From JAZSQT01 sp045538075 (GTDB lineage Bacteria; Chrysiogenota; Deferribacteres; Deferribacterales; Mucispirillaceae), in assembly GCA_045538075.1 (NCBI GenBank), contig JAZSQT010000028.1:1-43093 (forward strand): a stretch of DNA of 43,093 nucleotides. Reading direction: 5' to 3'. The position numbers and the translations under genes are program-made. The notes under the pieces were generated by a model, which searched no databases, had not been told where the DNA came from, and worked only from the letters and a program-made list of their open reading frames with translations. Numbering within the stretch: the first letter of the stretch is position 1; each line of letters opens with the position of its first letter. Below, piece after piece: positions 41,175 to 43,093 of this stretch.

Positions 41175-41654
41175 ATGAAAGAAAAATATCCTTCTACAAT
41201 GGCAATTAGATTTTTAGAAAAAAATAATATTGCTTTTGAGCCTAAGTTATATAAGTATCAAGAAAATGGTGGCACATCTCATTCATCAAAAGAGTTAAAT
41301 GTAGATGAACATATAGTTATTAAAACTATAATTATGGAAGATAATAACAAAGAGCCATTTATTGTTTTAATGCATGGTGATAAATCTATATCAGAGAAAA
41401 AATTAGCAAGAATTATGGGTGTAAAAAGTGTAAGACCTTGCGAAAAAAATATTGCAAATAAATATTCTGGTTATCTTGTTGGTGGAACATCAGTTTTTGG
41501 AACTAAAAGGCAAATGAAAGTTTATATTGAAAAAAGTATATTAAACCTTGAAAAAATATATATTAATGGTGGAAAAAGAGGATTTCTTGTAATAATCAAT
41601 CCAAAAGTTTTAGTAGATTATCTTGATAATCAATTAGTTGAAGTTGCTTACTAA
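41175..41654 (+). CDS. YbaK/EbsC-type aminoacyl-tRNA deacylase
   Basis: A 159-residue protein of the YbaK/ProX editing family. E. coli YbaK hydrolyses mischarged Cys-tRNA(Pro). Family features include STMAIRFLEKNNIAFEPKLYKY at the N-terminus, the conserved Lys in VIKTIIM, GDKSISEKKLARIMGVKSVRP, and GYLVGGTSVFGTKRQMKVYIEKSI, followed by INGGKRGFLVIINP. It is translated directly after the ABC ATPase gene, probably in the same transcript, with no obvious functional link. Gene symbol ybaK is likely but not assigned because of paralogues (EbsC, ProX). Confidence 0.88.
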   Translation: MKEKYPSTMAIRFLEKNNIAFEPKLYKYQENGGTSHSSKELNVDEHIVIKTIIMEDNNKEPFIVLMHGDKSISEKKLARIMGVKSVRPCEKNIANKYSGYLVGGTSVFGTKRQMKVYIEKSILNLEKIYINGGKRGFLVIINPKVLVDYLDNQLVEVAY

Positions 41655-41689
41655 AAAATAATGCTATTCCATAAAGGAATAGCATTATT
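41651..41689 (-). terminator. Intrinsic terminator of the dcuA gene, shared hairpin
   Basis: A perfect 14-bp stem, with arms at plus 41657-41670 and 41676-41689 (GC core GCTATTCC/GGAATAGC) and an ATAAA loop. Reading the minus strand, the stem is followed by a run of six T, so it ends the dcuA transcript from the right. On the plus strand it starts immediately after the ybaK-like stop codon but has no following T run. Confidence 0.88.
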
Positions 41690-41711
41690 AAAAAAGATAT
41701 GTATAAGAAAA

Positions 41712-43049
41712 TTATATAAGTATTGGAGCAACTATGAAGCCCAATACTACAGAGAAAAATATCATCATTACTCCAGTAACAAAAAATGAATGGTTAAATA
41801 CGTATTTTCCTATCCTTGTAGAACCAGTATCGTCCATTTGAACAGCACCAAGCAATGTAGGATAAGTTGGTAATACGAACAATGCAGAAACTGCAGCAAA
41901 AGAAGCTACAATTACATATACCATATCATTATTTTCTGGAGTGATACCTAATGCTAATATAACTGCTGGCATAATAGCTTTAGCCGTAGCAGCTTGAGAA
42001 TATAAAAGCATAGCAGCAAAGGCAAGAATAATCGCTAATAAAAATGGAAACTTGCTAACTGCAGATGATGCAAAAGATTTAATTTCTTCAACATGACCTG
42101 TAACAAAAGTATCGCCAAGCCATGCAACACCAAGAACGCAAACGCAAGCAGTCATACCACTTTTAAATACGCTTAAAGATGGAACATTACCTATATCAAT
42201 TTTGCATACAAGGGTAATAATTGTGGCAACAGCAAGCATAAAACTAACAATAGCGTAATCTCTTTTCATAATGACTGGGTCAATAAGTTTGATATTATTA
42301 GATATTGCAGTAGCATAGAAAACAACAGCAATTACACCGATAAGGAAGATAAGCACAGAAAGTTTTGCACCTTTTGGCAATTCTTTTTCTGTGTGATTTT
42401 CTTCTTTTTTAATTAAACCTGCAGCAAGTCTTTCTTGATAAACTGGATCTTTAGATAAATCAAGGTCGTAAAATTTATTAACAATAAATGCAGCAATCAT
42501 ACAGCCAATGTATGTAGTAGGAATACAGATTAAGAGTAAAAGAGGGTAGCTAACTCCTAATGGTTCTAATACACCACTTAAGAAAATAACAGCAGCACTA
42601 ACAGGAGAAGCAGTAATTGCAATCTGACTTGATACAACAGCAAGGGATAAAGGTGCAGACGGCTTAATATTTTGACCTTTAGCAACTTCAACTATAACTG
42701 GTATCATAGAAAATGCAGTATGACCAGTGCCAGCAAAAACAGTTAAAAGATAAGTGATAGTTGGAGCAAGATAGTTAATGTGTTTAGGATTGTTTCTTAA
42801 AATCTTTTCTGCAACTTGAACGAGATAATCAAGACCACCAGCAGCTTGCATAGCTGAAATTGCAGCAATAACACTCATTATGATAAGAATAACGTCCCAA
42901 GGGATATTACCTGGTGTCATACCTAAAACTAAAGATAAAACTATAACACCTAAACCACCGGCATAACCAATGCCGATACCACCAATACGAACACCTAAAA
43001 AAATTGCTCCTAATAGAACAATCAACTGTAAAATAAGCATGATAGACAT
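41712..43049 (-). CDS. dcuA: Anaerobic C4-dicarboxylate transporter DcuA type
   Basis: Antiporter that exchanges aspartate, fumarate or malate for succinate during anaerobic fumarate respiration. The 445-residue polytopic protein starts MSIMLILQLIVLLGAIFLGV and carries Dcu motifs: GIGIGYAGGLGVIVLSLVLG, IIMSVIAAISAMQAAGGLDYLVQVAEKILRNNPKHI, VFAGTGHTAFSMIPVI and SSQIAITASPVSAAVIFLSG. The N-terminal motifs are nearer to DcuA, while GTGH is also seen in DcuB. Length is normal. GAGGG stands before the ATG. Only 44 bases of upstream sequence are in the window. With aspA it forms an aspartate-to-fumarate supply route. Confidence 0.92.
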   Translation of the reverse strand: MSIMLILQLIVLLGAIFLGVRIGGIGIGYAGGLGVIVLSLVLGMTPGNIPWDVILIIMSVIAAISAMQAAGGLDYLVQVAEKILRNNPKHINYLAPTITYLLTVFAGTGHTAFSMIPVIVEVAKGQNIKPSAPLSLAVVSSQIAITASPVSAAVIFLSGVLEPLGVSYPLLLLICIPTTYIGCMIAAFIVNKFYDLDLSKDPVYQERLAAGLIKKEENHTEKELPKGAKLSVLIFLIGVIAVVFYATAISNNIKLIDPVIMKRDYAIVSFMLAVATIITLVCKIDIGNVPSLSVFKSGMTACVCVLGVAWLGDTFVTGHVEEIKSFASSAVSKFPFLLAIILAFAAMLLYSQAATAKAIMPAVILALGITPENNDMVYVIVASFAAVSALFVLPTYPTLLGAVQMDDTGSTRIGKYVFNHSFFVTGVMMIFFSVVLGFIVAPILI

Positions 43050-43093
43050 AATAGTACCCTCATATAAATATTATTAATGATATTAATGTCTTA

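Noticed and set aside
1..43093. tRNA, rRNA, CRISPR, insertion sequence or prophage
   Set aside because: All intergenic gaps were read on both strands; none is long or structured enough, and no transposase or integrase motif was seen.

Overview
The window is a strongly AT-rich, densely coded piece of a Gram-negative bacterial chromosome. I see no transposase, integrase, phage gene, CRISPR array, tRNA or rRNA. The envelope is didermic: a type II secretion system (T2SS), lipoproteins, and MurE with the meso-diaminopimelate motif DNPR. An anaerobic or microaerobic host life is suggested by aspartase, a DcuA-type C4-dicarboxylate antiporter and a sulfide:quinone oxidoreductase. The Cys-rich CPPNLPVCVC segment of RsmH recalls Deferribacterota and delta-type lineages. 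A Mucispirillum-like deferribacterium is my best guess, but a MurF P-loop of the GKTGTKE type, which I associate with Alphaproteobacteria, keeps the assignment open.

Layout. (1) 41-5696: gspC-gspD-gspE-gspF, the core of a T2SS without pseudopilin genes in view. (2) 5788-7971: phosphate acetyltransferase, a TauE/SafE exporter and a DUF1634-like partner. (3) 8108-10219: a small unknown protein behind a sigma-54-like promoter, an M20-family N-carbamoyl/ureido hydrolase and a YqiA-like esterase. (4) 10440-27619: a sigma-70 promoter followed by an essentially unbroken division and cell wall (dcw) operon: mraZ, rsmH, ftsL, ftsI, murE, murF, mraY, murD, ftsW, murG, murC, ddl, ftsQ, ftsA, ftsZ and a GT4 glycosyltransferase. 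Most junctions overlap by 1-20 bases. murB is absent from its usual place after murC. (5) 27616-30953: a leucine-rich-repeat surface protein, a small lipoprotein, sfsA and a cold-shock protein. (6) 31112-32652: a Tat-exported type II-like sulfide:quinone oxidoreductase with a small DUF2892 membrane protein, closed by a very strong terminator. (7) 32839-38004, minus strand: a sodium/alanine symporter, an unknown periplasmic protein, a YhdH/AcuI-like reductase and aspartase. (8) 38212-41654: a membrane protein resembling the detached N-terminal domain of EptA-type phosphoethanolamine transferases, a polar amino acid ABC transporter (binding protein, permease, ATPase) and a YbaK-type deacylase. 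(9) 41712-43049, minus strand: DcuA.

How the parts fit. Aspartase makes fumarate from aspartate and DcuA exchanges aspartate or fumarate for succinate, the usual pair for fumarate respiration. The ABC transporter and alanine symporter supply amino acids. Sulfide oxidation and the TauE exporter point to sulfur exchange. The most interesting single feature is the leucine-rich-repeat protein (27616-29055). It has a signal peptide, a Glu-rich linker, about ten SDS22/internalin-like repeats and a C-terminal GGGC + hydrophobic helix + basic tail. That tripartite ending resembles the MYXO/JDVT/Synerg-CTERM class of sorting signals, which are thought to be handled by T2SS and an intramembrane sortase, and a T2SS operon lies in the same window. 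Several starts were refined by ribosome binding sites (mraZ, ftsI, murE, murC), and one gene (the alanine symporter) may start at a rare AUU codon.
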